A stretch of DNA of 64,000 nucleotides from Bursaphelenchus xylophilus (taxonomy: Eukaryota > Nematoda > Chromadorea > Rhabditida > Aphelenchoididae). The stretch spans positions 4,092,001 to 4,156,000 of the forward strand of contig CAJFCV020000004.1 in assembly GCA_904066235.2 (NCBI GenBank), given 5' to 3'. The translations under genes and the position numbers were made by a program. Every line of letters starts with the position of its first letter. Position 1 is the stretch's first letter. Positions 11,548-25,958 of this stretch are shown piece after piece. Below the pieces are notes generated by a model, which ran no database searches, had not been told where the DNA came from, and was given only the letters and a program-made list of their open reading frames with translations.

Positions 11548-13103
11548 ATGGCCGGGTGTCGAACGCCTTCTTAACTTATTCCGAATCTCTTTTTCTCTAT
11601 TTCCTCGTCTGTTACAGTAGTCCGTATGTGAACTACAGTTCGATTATCGGTAAGTCTCCTCTAATTTAATCTTCTTCCACCGGATCCACCGTAATTTCTC
11701 TTCGATTTATTATTCTTGATAAGTCGACTCGAGACTATGGTGGCTTACGGTAGCTATAGCACTTTGGGTTCTGGTGTACACTTCTCCTACTATCTCAGCG
11801 GTTATTCTACACCCTTTTCTGGTACTAATGCGAGCTATACAATCACATACGCTTACTCTACCGAAAGGCTGTGGACTAACAAACCTTGACTTCTCTGACT
11901 ATCTCTCTCTTTTTTCGGGCCATATCTCTCCAACTATCTCTTTCTCTCCGCACTCTTCACTTTCCTCACACTCCCTCTTCACTGATATTTATTTGTATTT
12001 ATTATACACAATAAATTATTTGAAATCACTGGGCACGATTGCGATTACTGCTCGAAGCACCGCTTACACTCCCTTCCTTATAGAGTACAATTACAATTTA
12101 AGCCACGACAACTCTCCCCCGCAACACGTGTACTGTAATAGCGAAGACGAGAGAGATCCAGAAACCGCAGATTCAACTCACTTCAACGCACTTCTTCGGG
12201 GACGGACATTCACAACTCTCTTAACGTTATTTATTCGCAAAATAAAAGTCACACAAAAATTTGAAGTTCGGCGTAAAATAGGGTCGCGGAAAATTTGTGG
12301 GCCGCTGATTTTTTTGGTGAGGAGAGACGGATTGAAGACGGTAAAAGGACATCTTTTCGATGCAAATTTACATCATCTATTTACAAGCTGTGTCCGCTTG
12401 GACAATTTATGAACCATCAACAAGCTTTGTAACACTGCTCAATGTTAGATCAAACGCAACGAAGGGGCTTATAAACGGCAAAGGAATTATTGTAATCGCT
12501 ATGGATACCGATATGTAAAAGATGACCAGAAACTTTTTCATTTACCGCAGTCAAAGTGGCTCTAACATGCTTGATGACAAAAAAAGAAAGTGTAATTGGA
12601 TATAATATAGTAGAACTAACAGATCAAGTGTGAAAAAAGAAATTTTTTTCTGATCACTCTCCAAATTCCGTGTGCACTCTCGACCGAAAAAATTAATAAT
12701 TAACGAATAACTCGGCTGCAACTGCAAATCGCAAGCTCAAATTCTCAGAAGTTGATATTTGGCACATGCAAGACGTGTGTGCAAAGTTTATAGAAAGCTT
12801 GAATGTTTCACTTGGAGTACTTCCCTGGTCAACCGACTATTTAGACCAAGCTCTGAAAGGTCAACCGTTTCACACTTGGTCTGTTAGTTCAACTCCATCC
12901 ACCTATTCTACAAAACCCATTCACACGTTCCTTTCTTCCCCCCAAACAAGTCGAAAGCCAGTTCTTTCCATTGATTGTGTAATAAATAAGCTTATAGTCA
13001 TCGTTTGCTTCCGGTTTTGAATAGTGCTCACCGTAATCCCCCAGATGTTTATAAACCGAGCCTCGTTGTGTAAAGGGTTACATCACTCCACCAGTGTCTT
13101 TCC
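11548..13103. other. Intergenic, no gene supported
   Basis: A plus-strand open frame of 212 codons (11774-12412) lies here. It has no signal sequence, no recognisable domain and skewed low-complexity composition (Ser/Leu/Thr early, Lys/Arg late), so I do not call it a gene. The rest is AT-rich with no clear element. Confidence 0.4.
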
Positions 13104-13909
13104 ATGCTCTTTTCAGCCATTCTTCTGGGTATGTCTTATATATTTATTTTACTTTGAACATGTTTAGGTGTAATATTCACTCTTCCCACCGCATCCTCAC
13201 AATTATTGGGACTAGGTTGGCCATTCAATTTGGGATACAATAGATACTATGGAGGGCGATGCTGTCAAAATTATTATAGTAAGTGGACTAATATCGATTT
13301 ATTTTTGATGTGAAGTGTAATATAAATTAATCTTATATCTCATAATAACATGTTATAACACCAAATTTTTAGACCCTTGCACAAACCCGTGCGCCAACAA
13401 TTACGGCTATAACTCGTTCTATCGGCCTTTAGGGATGGGTTACGGTATGCCGGGTTACGGTAATGGCTTAGGGATGCCGGGTTATGGAGCAGGATTTGGA
13501 GGAATTGGAGGGTATCCGGGGTGAGTAATCTACTGCCTATGTATACAACAATCATGACAAATTTATATCACTACCTTATATTTTCAGTGCGGGTTACGGT
13601 ACTGGCTTCGGAATGCCCGGAATGGGACTAATGGAAAACTATGGTGGACTGGGTGGTATGGGATATGGAGGAGGCATCGGAACAAGTATATTCGACAATC
13701 CCGGGCTCTACGGGATCACCGGGAATCTACCTTATGGCGCTATGATGGACCCTGCATTGGCTAGGCCGGGCATTGGAATAGGGCCTTATGGATTCGGCAA
13801 TATTAGGTACAAGGAGAAGAAGTCGACAAAAGAAGACGAACAGGAGAGAAGCTCAAGCGATTCGGCCAACATATTAACCATGGATCAACTGGTCGAAAAG
13901 AAAAAATAA
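13104..13909 (+). CDS. Secreted Gly/Tyr-rich protein
   Basis: Four exons, 13104-13128, 13168-13278, 13373-13520 and 13588-13909, join in frame to give 201 residues. The product starts with a signal peptide (MLFSAILLGVIFTLPTAS). A short Cys-containing region (GGRCCQNYY, then NPCTNPCANNYG) is followed by GYG/GMPGYG/GGIGG repeats. The tail is charged (KEKKSTKEDEQERSSSDS) and ends in Lys. Gly/Tyr-rich secreted proteins of nematodes are often cuticular or antimicrobial, but neither role is shown here. It lies beside the poly-cysteine cluster, so 3626-13909 holds four small secreted low-complexity proteins. An AATAAA-like signal follows near 13942. Confidence 0.85.
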
Positions 13910-14177
13910 TCCCAGTTTTTAGGAAAATTTACCAGACAAAAAAATAAATAATTTCTATGTATAAGACTCTTACCAACCTTTTTTCCAAAAAAAATAGAAT
14001 AAATTTTAACTCTACAATAAATATTTATTGATAAACATCTGAATAATCGCTAATGTAAAATAAATAAGAGGTCTTTTAAAGATGGAAGTAGTTAGGAGGG
14101 TTCAAAAAATACAAAGAGGTTAAAAAGAATCAATCGGTGGAGAATCACAACATATAATAATATAATAGAACGAACAT

Positions 14178-15628
14178 TCAGAATCGCGTGTACTTGGCGA
14201 ACATGTGCACCATGATCCGGGAATATTCATGAACAACAGAGGCTGGAGGTCGAGCCATGAAATCAGCGGTTAAACAAAGATCGACGAGCTCATGAAGGAA
14301 GGGGGAGTAACAATCTTCGGGGATCGGTGGATAGTCGGCGAGCTCGACTTTGTTCGAAAGCGAGTAACTGTTGTGACGTTCGCCAAAGAAAGGGGAAACT
14401 GCAGTGGCCAGCTGAAAATAAGCACCCAATTAAACTTTGAACTTCATATTCTTTTTTTTAAAGTCAAAAACCTCGAATAAATTTCTGAAAATACCAAAAA
14501 TTTATATTATCCATGACACCCACCTCATAAAGGATACAGCCAAGACTCCACACATCACTAGCATACGTATATCCCTTCTGGAGGATCCTTTCAGGCGACA
14601 TGTAGTACGGAGTGCCGCAAACCGTCTTCACCTCGACTGTGGCAGCTGATCTCATCCTACTCAGCCCGAAGTCTCCCACTTTGACTCTCCAGGAATTCGC
14701 AAGCATCACGTTGGCGGGTTTCAGATCTAAATTTCAAATACAAATGTGAAAAGCAACTCACCTCGATGGATAATACGTTTGGAATGCATGAACTCGATAG
14801 CGGCGGAGATCTGTTCGAAGTAGAGCCAGATTCTGGCTTCTGGAGTAAGTTTGTTCTTGGAAAGGAAGGTTGTGTGGATATACCTCTCTAAATCTCCATT
14901 CGGCATGTACTCCATTACCATCACAAGCGTCTTCTCCAACTGAAACAGAAAAGATAAAGGACAAAATAGTGAAAATTGCATAATTTTATACATCTCCATG
15001 ATATTAGATGTGAAAGTTACGTAAATGCGGGAAACAGGGCAAAAAGCCAACTGCTTCATGTAAAGGACATAACGACGCTGCAGAAACCGACGATTGCATT
15101 CTTTTCACCCAGTCGATCAAGGATAATATAAGAGATGTGCAAAACATTAAAACTCACAGGATCCTTGAAAGTAGCAAATGTCCGGACGATATTGCTGTGC
15201 TTGAGCAGTTTCCGAGCCAGCTCAAACTCCCGTTCAGCACATTGCATTGCCGTTTTGTCTTCGATTTTTGTCAACTAAAATTAGGTATTAAAATAAGGTG
15301 AAAAAGAAGCAAGCGTTAAATAAGTATAAACTTGGGAAAAGCTCGGTAAATCACACAAGCATCTACAAAAAATTACCTAAAAACAGAAAGCATCGGATGA
15401 ATAAACAAGACTTACATCGATCATCTTCAACGCAACTCGATGTCGGCATCCGAGGACCTGGGCCAACATAACCTTGGCGAAACAACCTTCGCCCAGCTCC
15501 TCAATCTCTCGATAGCCATCCATATTTGTGGGATAGTCAATTTTGAGCTCATCCTTCTCCTTCTCCCGATCACCCGGAAGAGGTAATGAGGATGCATCAT
15601 AACGAAGTCTGGCAAATACATGATCCAT
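14178..15628 (-). CDS. NEK6/NEK7-type serine/threonine kinase
   Basis: Five exons, 15628-15416, 15274-15158, 14939-14762, 14726-14524 and 14411-14178, join to 314 residues. That is close to the usual size of NEK6/7, which is little more than a kinase domain. Visible motifs are the glycine loop GEGCFAKV, VALKMID (the catalytic Lys), HRDLKPANV (split by an intron after Arg), DFGLSR, the activation segment CGTPYYMSPERI, and SDVWSLGCILYE. The C-terminal lobe (SPFFGERHNSYSLSNKVE, DYPPIP) is characteristic of NEK6/7. In C. elegans the related NEKL kinases act in molting and endocytosis; that role here is inferred. The start ATG follows TTCAG-ATCACC, possibly a trans-splice site. Confidence 0.92.
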
Positions 15629-16675
15629 GGTGATCTGAAGTTTAAAATCACTTGATGAGGTTCGTAGACGTCGTTGGACAATTCGTCAAAGGTGCAGCAA
15701 CTCCAAGTCTTCTGTAGCTTCTGTGAGTGAATAAAATCACCGTCCGGCGAACTGTCACAAATCCTATCGGGCCCTAAATCAATAGTGGCGTTCCGCAAAT
15801 TGGCAATTCCCTCTTCATTTTCTTTTTGTCATACGCGAACTGCGCCCTACTTCACGTGGAACTCATGTGTAGGATGGTTTTTGAAAGATATTTAGGTTAC
15901 AGTGTGGAAATTTAAAAGTAATTTTCTGACTGTGGGGTATTTATTGGGCTGTTTTACAATTGTAGAGAACGGTTTGATGATTTGTGTTGATTTACCAGCA
16001 ATTTTATTTGACTTTCCTTATACTTGCTCATTTTGTTGTATCTTTTGACGGCGCTCAGTATTTTACAATTCAATCTTATTTTGTCACAGCATTGTTCACT
16101 AATTGTAAGATTTTACTGTTGCTTACACTTTTACAGAGAAATTTCTTGCACTTTTCAACGTATCTTCTTGGGCGCAGTTCGACATTTCTCCCTTTCTCTG
16201 TTTCGAATCAACCACCACAGACAATTTCGCGTCAAGTCTGCCTCTTCTCGTGTGCCTTTTGTGCCAAGTCTTCCCCAGTATCTCCCCTACTTTCATTTCC
16301 ACTCGTTTCCTCCATTCCCTTCTTCGAGTGCGTTCTTTGGCGGTTGGTTTTTGTGGTCTTTATCGATTTCCCAATTTTTTAGCTGATTTTAGGTACCAAT
16401 TGGGAAATTTATGTAAAAATGTTGTTCTATGTATTAAAATTTATATTCACTGTATTTTTGATTTGTTGAAGACCGTTAGAGTACTTGTTTTAAGTCTGTT
16501 TAGGTACAGTTTCATAATCGTGAAAGCCATGTCTAATTTTTTTTTGTTTCAAAAGTTTTTATAAGTCACGCGTTATGGACAATATAACTTGGTTTAAGTT
16601 GACTATAATCTTGTTTCAGGTTTCATTCATACCTCTCTAAACCCCTGAATCTACACATTCCCCTCGCAGACCGAC
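15629..16675. other. Divergent intergenic region between kinase and helicase
   Basis: The kinase (minus) and helicase (plus) start about 1 kb apart. No coding exon is supported. An open frame at 15984-16382 is T/F/L-rich and looks like non-coding AT-rich DNA. Just before the helicase ATG the sequence CCCCTCGCAG-ACCGAC resembles a splice or trans-splice acceptor, and a long pyrimidine-rich stretch precedes it. Confidence 0.5.
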
Positions 16676-19372
<2,697 letters not shown>

Positions 19373-19620
19373 CTCCCAAAAGATCTTCAATTTCGTCGTC
19401 TCTGAACTCAACCATTTCCATTATACCCCTCCCTTTGATAATTTTATGTTCACGTTAAATAAATTCATATAAATGATAATTTGTTGGATGTTACTTGTTT
19501 GAGTATTCTTACGGTTAGTTTAGTATCTAAATCGGGTAATGAGAAAGCATCAAAAGTTCAGAATCAGCCATTATTTATAGTCCTTTCAAACAAAATAAAT
19601 ACTATAATATAATCTTCTTT

Positions 19621-22085
19621 CTAATTGACCCCCAATTGTTTTCTTATATTCCTGTCGGCATTGGGGATGAGTAAGCGGACGGAGACCCTTCGCCAAAGGG
19701 CAATCAGCTGGGTGAGAGAAGAGAGAACCTGTTCATCGACTTCTTTGGTCAAGGCTTCCATCACTTTGACGGTGACTGGACACTGGGGATCAGCACGGAA
19801 GGGGATCAGATGCCCGAGTTGGACGGGCTGGGCCGGGTACTCGCGAGGAATCAGGATTCGAAGCGGGGGTATCACATAGTCCAATCTGTCGAGTTCTTTC
19901 TGAAAACATAGGTTTTCATTTCAACACATTTTACATTATACTATAGAACTACTATAATATAATCATGATTCCTCAAAGATCGGTCTTAAAAACTGATCCA
20001 GCCCTAATCATTTTCTTTTCTATCGTATCTAGTAACTCACCGGTTTGAATTCCACAATGATTTGGACATAATTCGAGTTGTCTGTAATCGGTAAAAAGTC
20101 GGGATCCACGTAATAAGTAAACTTCTCCAGCTCTTCGTAAATCGGCCTTTTCACTCGGATCTTTGATGCTTTTGCGACATGAGACTTGAGTTCGTATACT
20201 GCATCTTGATCATCGCTTTCCACTAAACACAGATCACAAAATTATCTTCTCCTTACCCTTCACTTCACTCATTGTTGGCGCCTTTCTCTTCCTCTTCTCT
20301 CGTTCCTCTGCCAACATGTCTTTGATGTTGTCTTTTGCGGAGTCCGTCATTTTGATCTTCATTTTGTCCAAATGCTCCCATTTATCCGGCAGTCTACCCA
20401 TCTCCAAATCCTTTGGTACCTTATTTAGTCGGCCAACGAATTCGTTGAGGTATCTGACCGGCCGATGAAGGTTGATCGAGGTCTTGACATTATTTAGTAA
20501 CCTCTGCATCAGCTTCAGATCCACTTCTCTGAAACAAATCCAGTTAATAAGGATTTTCAATATTACACTTGATATTTGATATCTAAATCTAGTCCAACTC
20601 CTAAAAATAAAAGAAAAACTTTAAGATACTTACTTTTTACCTTCCATAATCTCAATTACTTTGACCAGAGACTTCTCCAGATTTTGATGTCGGTCTAGTT
20701 TGACTCTTTCCAGCAAGATCAAAGTTTGTTGCCTTAGGCTCTTCAGTTCCTCGAGGACGGCCTTATATTCCGGTTGATCTTTGTCGATGGGGGTTGGGGT
20801 TTGTCCTGAAAATTCACATTAAAATTAGGCAATATTGTACTAGACATCTTTTAGGTAGCATGTCATGTTGATGACAATTATAACATACCAGATCTCTGTT
20901 GAGGATTCGGAGTGCCGGACCGTTGTCCTTGCACACTTAGAGGTTGTGCTGGAGGTGGCTGAGAAGGTGGGCCTTGATTCTGAACACTTCCCGGACCTCC
21001 GGCCATTCCCGGCGACGGTGCATAATGCATTGATCTTGGTCCTCCGACTGATCCAGGCCCTCCGGGACGTTGCTGAACCTTGACTTGACTTAACTGAGCC
21101 GACGCCGCCATCGGAGAGTGATTTTTGATTTGATTTGGATGTTGCGGAGTGCCCGGCGCATTCACCGACGGAGGCCCTCCTTGCTGGTACTGGTTTTGGA
21201 ATTGGGGCGATGGCTGAACTCCAGTCACAACCGGCTTCACGGATCCGGGACGTTGCACCACCTGAGGGGAGTTCTGCATCTGCCCCATCTGGGTGGGAGC
21301 TCCGACTTTCTGCTCTTGACTCGGGCCCTGTTGGTTCAGAAATTGCTGCGATCTCATGGAGAATTGGTCATGTTGTCCTTGTTGAGGTTGTTGCTGGAAT
21401 TGGTTGGGTTGATTCATTTGAAATGAACCTTGACGATGCATTTGAGGAGGTCCTCCGCCCATTTGTTGGTTTTGTCGATGCTGTGCGATCAAACTATTGA
21501 CTGCTGCTGCTCCGATCTACAAATACTCGCTATTAGTATTGTTTTGATCCATTAATTGGACTAATCAAAGGCCGCCTCAACAATTGGTTACACTCGTCAT
21601 GAATAATACAACTAAAACTCAAAAAAAAATGCTTGAAAAGCTTCAAAGAAATCTTTCTTACATGCTCTTTGTAGTCGAAAACAACCTTCTGTCTCTCCTG
21701 GTTAGTCTTGCTGGCCTCAACCCGCTGTCTCCATTCAGGTGGCATGTTGTTGTAGAGGATGGTCATCAACATGCGATGATTTTGCTGTTGCTGCGACATT
21801 TGCTGTCCCATTTCGGGTCTTCCCATCTGTCCCATTTGTCCATGAGGTACTTGTTGGCCTTGTTGAGGCGGATAGCGCATTCCCTGCATGTGCATCATGT
21901 TCTGCGAATTCATTGGCTGGTTCGGCATCTAAAATAAGACTTCAAAAACAAAAGGAATAGCATACCATCCTTCCGCCTTGTTGCATAACCATCCGATTGG
22001 GTTGGCCACCCTGCTGTCCCATGTACTGATGGGGCGGCATTTGGCCGCCAGGCCCTTGATTTCCCGAGTAGTTCATATTATTCAT
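19621..22085 (-). CDS. MED15-like Mediator tail subunit (MDT-15-like)
   Basis: Seven exons, 22085-21966, 21928-21662, 21516-20889, 20805-20634, 20528-20257, 20222-20041 and 19899-19621, give 639 residues. The first half is Gln/Met/Pro/Gly-rich (QQGQQVPHGQMGQ, FQQQPQQGQHDQ). A charged helical region follows (KAVLEELKSLRQQTLILLE; DKWEHLDKMKIKM). The C-terminal 150 residues (LEKFTYYVDPDFLP, PPLRILIPREYPAQPVQ) resemble the conserved MED15 C-terminus. I do not see a clear KIX domain at the N-terminus, which MDT-15 normally has; the best candidate region is EWRQRVEASKTNQERQKVV. MDT-15 links Mediator to lipid and stress regulators. The gene starts 246 bases from the divergent bcl-7 homologue and ends 248 bases from the helicase stop (convergent). 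Confidence 0.65.
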
Positions 22086-22331
22086 CCTTTATAATACCAA
22101 ATGAAATAAGTAAAGGAGAATAGTTGGAACTGTATGCAACTCACATACAAATAGTGCAATTGCAATTATGAAACCACTCTAGAATCAATTCTCGTTCTTC
22201 ATGCGCGCAGATCCGTAAAATTGCAGGGAAACTCTTGACTCGCTGTTGTATGTGTCAAGTTTTTTCCTTCTGCGAAACATTGTTTTTGACATCCAAAATC
22301 TTGACGGCAGAGCTTGGATTCTAATAGCAAA

Positions 22332-22967
22332 ATGAACGCAAGGTAGGTTCCACTCATCAAACTACTTATTCCACAGATATTCCACCCCAAAATCGTATCC
22401 TCGAAGTGCCAGAGCGGAGACAAGAAACCGCGCCAAAGATGAGCTGAAGCGAGTCATAAACGCCGTGGAAAAGGTCCGCAAATGGTATGTCTTACTTTTT
22501 TAGCTTTTGTATTATGAATTTAGGGAAAGACGATGGGTTTTGCTCAAAGACAGCACGATCTATGTCTATAAATGGGTTCCAGGTAGGTGGTCGTATCTAA
22601 AATTAAATTCCTTTTCAGTTAGTGGTCAAGCAGCCCCTAAAACGACAGTCCAGAAGACGGCTGCAGCCTTGACTGCCCTCAGTAACTCGAACGAAAACTC
22701 AAACGACGCTACAAGTAAGTTTCTTGAATGGATTTTCTTTGGAGTTTAGATCCTGATTGGTGAATACAACAATCGCTTTTAGATACCAACAGTCAATTTG
22801 GATTGAATGAAGAATCGAATACTGGGTTCTCCGAGACTGGATTTGAGAGCGATTCGCAGTCGAATCAAGCCATTTCGAACAACAGCAGCCAGCAGAGTTT
22901 GAGCCAAATGGGATCCACCGACTTTAGTGCTTTGGTGCGCGAAGAGAAGCAAAACAAAGGGAAGTGA
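22332..22967 (+). CDS. bcl-7: BCL7-family SWI/SNF (BAF) subunit
   Basis: Five exons, 22332-22342, 22377-22484, 22524-22582, 22619-22714 and 22783-22967, give 152 residues. The N-terminus carries the BCL7 signature almost intact: SARAETRNRAKDELKRV, VEKVRKWERRWV and IYVYKWVPV. The rest is Ser/Asn/Gln-rich and presumably disordered, as in the family. BCL7 proteins are subunits of the SWI/SNF chromatin-remodelling complex. The first exon codes for under four residues (MNA plus two bases). A polyadenylation signal AATAAA is at 23031-23036. The gene shares a 246-base divergent promoter region with the MED15-like gene. Confidence 0.93.
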
Positions 22968-23388
22968 GTGTAAAATACGCCCTGTTTTCGGGCAATATGA
23001 TGTCCACTGTATTTATTTGTTCGCTTATACAATAAACTGTACTATAATTGAATCCGATCTCTATGTTCCTGACTTTATTTTTACTGTTACAATAATTAAA
23101 ATTAAAGGCTCAACAAAACTGATAGGAAAACAACATCATAAACAGACATCGGAAAACCAAACCACACCACATAAACCTTTATATACCTAAGATTCAGAAA
23201 ACCGGTTCATTTTATACAATCGTCGGGCGTTTATATTGTACATGATGTGTTGACGGATGTCTGTGAGAGGGTGCGAAGAACCGTGCCATTGGGGCGTCGG
23301 GGGAAAAAAGAGCGGGGAGAAGGGACAACAACTTGATCCTTGAGGAGGATCCACCCGTTTCGAGGGACTGGCGATCGTATTTCAACTA
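22968..23388. other. Convergent intergenic region
   Basis: This is the 3' flank of the bcl-7 homologue and of the mitochondrial carrier. It contains AATAAA at 23031-23036 for the former. Nothing else is recognised. Confidence 0.5.
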
Positions 23389-24802
23389 TTAAATGTACCT
23401 ATGGAGGAAGTAGACCACTACTTCGTACGCGCCCATCGTGATGGCAGTGTTGGGGACGGAACGGAGAAGCTGCAAATATAACTTCAATGTCATTTACATT
23501 GTACTACCTACCTGAACCGAGAGGCCTCTATAAAGTTGCCTGGTGCCTCCTTCGCCGTATAATTGCTTCAGAGTCGTAAAGAAGCCTTTGGCTTTGGTGT
23601 TCTCTTCACGAAGTCGGGTGCGGACCACTTCTACAATCACAATTCCAATATTATATCATTCATCATGATCAGATAAAAAAATTAAAGAACCAGGCATCTT
23701 ACCGTGTGGATATGTCATGATACAAGCGCAAAACTTTGCCCCAGCTCCAGCCAGCATAAAATTAGCGAAGCGTGTGTTTTCCTGATGGAAGTCGATCTCA
23801 TCAATGATTTGGCGGAAGTGCTCATAGAGTACAAATTGAATAATCGTCTCCGAAATCCCCATGTATGACGCAGTAACTCCCTAAACATCAAGACACTATC
23901 CAAAACTAACTTACCTTGTAAAATCCTTTGAGTCCCTCGCTTCTGTAGATCTTCCTAATACAATTTCTGACCGTCAGAGGACCTTGATGGAGTTGAAGAC
24001 GGGTCTTTACTAACCAAACCGGGTTGATGGCAGTTGCGGTTACAAAGCCTGGAAAGAAACTTGTTATCAATAGAGCAACCACACCGAAAATGTGAAAAGA
24101 TGAAAGGGATTATAAAATATTTCAGTTAACCACACTTACCAGCAAACCCTGCGGCCATCATATGGGTGATGGCACTGTTGGGGACGAAGAATTGAGACTC
24201 GTTCATAGCTCTTTTACCCGAAGAATAAGTGTAAAAGTAGATGGCTTTGGAAGGCGCTACTCCTATCACATTTGGCAACAAACCCTTATAAAGGGCTTTG
24301 ATCCCTTCAGTACGGACTATGTCTCTATAAAGCGTATCTTATACGAGTTTTCAGCCGACTTCTTACGAGATTATTCGGATCAAGGTGAAGGTGGTGGATC
24401 GGGCCGGAGGGCTCGTCCCATAATACCTGAGTGAAAGCAACTGTGATAGAGGTGTGACGGGTGCTGCTTGGACTGAAGTGAGACCTAAATTCCAACAGAA
24501 AAGAAATGAAATAACTTACAATTGGGTTTTACAAAAACCATCCCGTTGTTCGCCCGTATTATTGCTCCATAATCGACCGGGAAACGGGGTTTTACGAATC
24601 GGGCTCGACCATTGTCTGATGAAGTCGATGGCATCGTACTTCTGGTCGACCCAGAAGAGTTGTTGGAGGCATTGGGACTTCGGTTCGGGTGCTTTGAGCT
24701 CTGCAGCCGAGTCTTTATGACCTCCAATGGGCAGGTGAAACAGGTACCAAATGTCCCACCCACAGCACCACCAATGAAATGAATTAAGGCCTCTCGATCC
24801 AT
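23389..24802 (-). CDS. Mitochondrial carrier, SLC25A33/SLC25A36 (pyrimidine nucleotide) type
   Basis: Seven exons, 24802-24520, 24484-24427, 24324-24140, 24048-23915, 23880-23703, 23630-23512 and 23469-23389, give 345 residues. Three carrier repeats are marked by [16 protein letters not shown] and PHEVVRTR. The first is followed by a long Ser/Asn-rich insertion (about 60 residues), as is typical between the first helices of SLC25A33/36. Other family blocks are [49 protein letters not shown] and [17 protein letters not shown]. These carriers exchange pyrimidine nucleotides across the inner mitochondrial membrane. An intron acceptor-like TTTACAG lies just upstream of the ATG. It ends convergently with the bcl-7 homologue. 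Confidence 0.9.
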
Positions 24803-25800
24803 ACAATAGCTACCTGTAAACAAAAACTTTCAATTCGTCGAAGAACCCCGGCTTTTTTTGATAAATTATGCTATACTTGATATCGCGAATGAGAAGATGA
24901 TGAAATCACAGTCAATTTGAGCGTAAACTACTTGAAAACAACACTCAACGACCCATGAATATATCTCGAATTTAAACTTGTCAAAATCTGCCGAATTTTG
25001 ATTTGGTTTCGGAAAAGTTATATTATCCATGGCGAAAACGAACAAAAAACAAGTAATTTATACGGAAGAAGTCCCTCAATGATAGAGATTAGTTTAGAAA
25101 TCATATATATTAAACTCCGGACGTGAGAGACAATACTTTAGTACCTGAAAGTGTTCTTTCAAGTACTAAAGAACAGATCCAAAGGACTAAAAATGTGATC
25201 GAAAAAATGCAACAAATGTTGAACGCTAACCTCCTGAGGGCCTAAAGAATAGCTCTAGACAGGGAAACCAGCATGATCAAAAAAAATCTTAAAAAAGAGC
25301 GAAAAATACCCTTCAAAACATTATTTTAGCAAAAAACTCTCATGAATAATATAAAGTTGGGGCGCGATCGGAACGGCGTTCCTCCGTTCGCCGCCAAAAT
25401 TCTTTTTGGACGTTATTGCCCATCTAATTCCGCTGCTGAGCTGAATTGGCACCTGATTTTAACGATAAGACCGCGATTTTCGACATAAATAAGTCGGGAA
25501 TTCGGGATTTTGAGCGGAAAACACAAGCGTGCAAACCATATGATCGTTCCTGACAAAAACAATGTTTAGAAAACAACGTTTGGACGCCAAGGAGTTCCGA
25601 ACAGCATTCTGCAGACTGGGGAGAAATTTCGGGGGAAATTTGTAAAAAATTCGCCAAATTTGATACCTAAAATATTGTGATAGGAAAAAATACTGTGAAA
25701 ACTACAAAAATTTACTGACTCCGACTAATTCCACAACGTTTCAGGCTAGTTCTACCAGTTTGCGAGAGAACTGCGTGAAAAAATTGTAAAATTTTGTATT

Positions 25801-25958
25801 TCCAAAAAATCCGTCATGATGATGATAAATGACGTAATTTTGAGAGTATCATCAAAACATGCAAATTACGAAAATATTGAGACAAAGTAAGTGTAGTGAT
25901 GTAAGTTTCATAAATGCTGCTTCAAAAATAAAGATGTCATCATGACGGATTTTCTGGA
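25801..25958. repeat. Short inverted repeat around AATCCGTCATGATGA
   Basis: The segment 25801-25822 (TCCAAAAAATCCGTCATGAT and on) is repeated in inverted orientation at about 25937-25958 with one or two mismatches, leaving a loop of about 115 bases. It may be the remnant of a small palindromic element. Confidence 0.6.

Noticed and set aside
11774..12412. 212-codon open frame on the plus strand after the third poly-Cys gene
   Set aside because: No domain, no signal peptide, biased composition and no splice partners; it lies in AT-rich intergenic sequence.
15984..16564. Phe/Leu/Ser-rich frames upstream of the helicase
   Set aside because: Composition of T-rich non-coding DNA; no start context or domain, and frames overlap each other.
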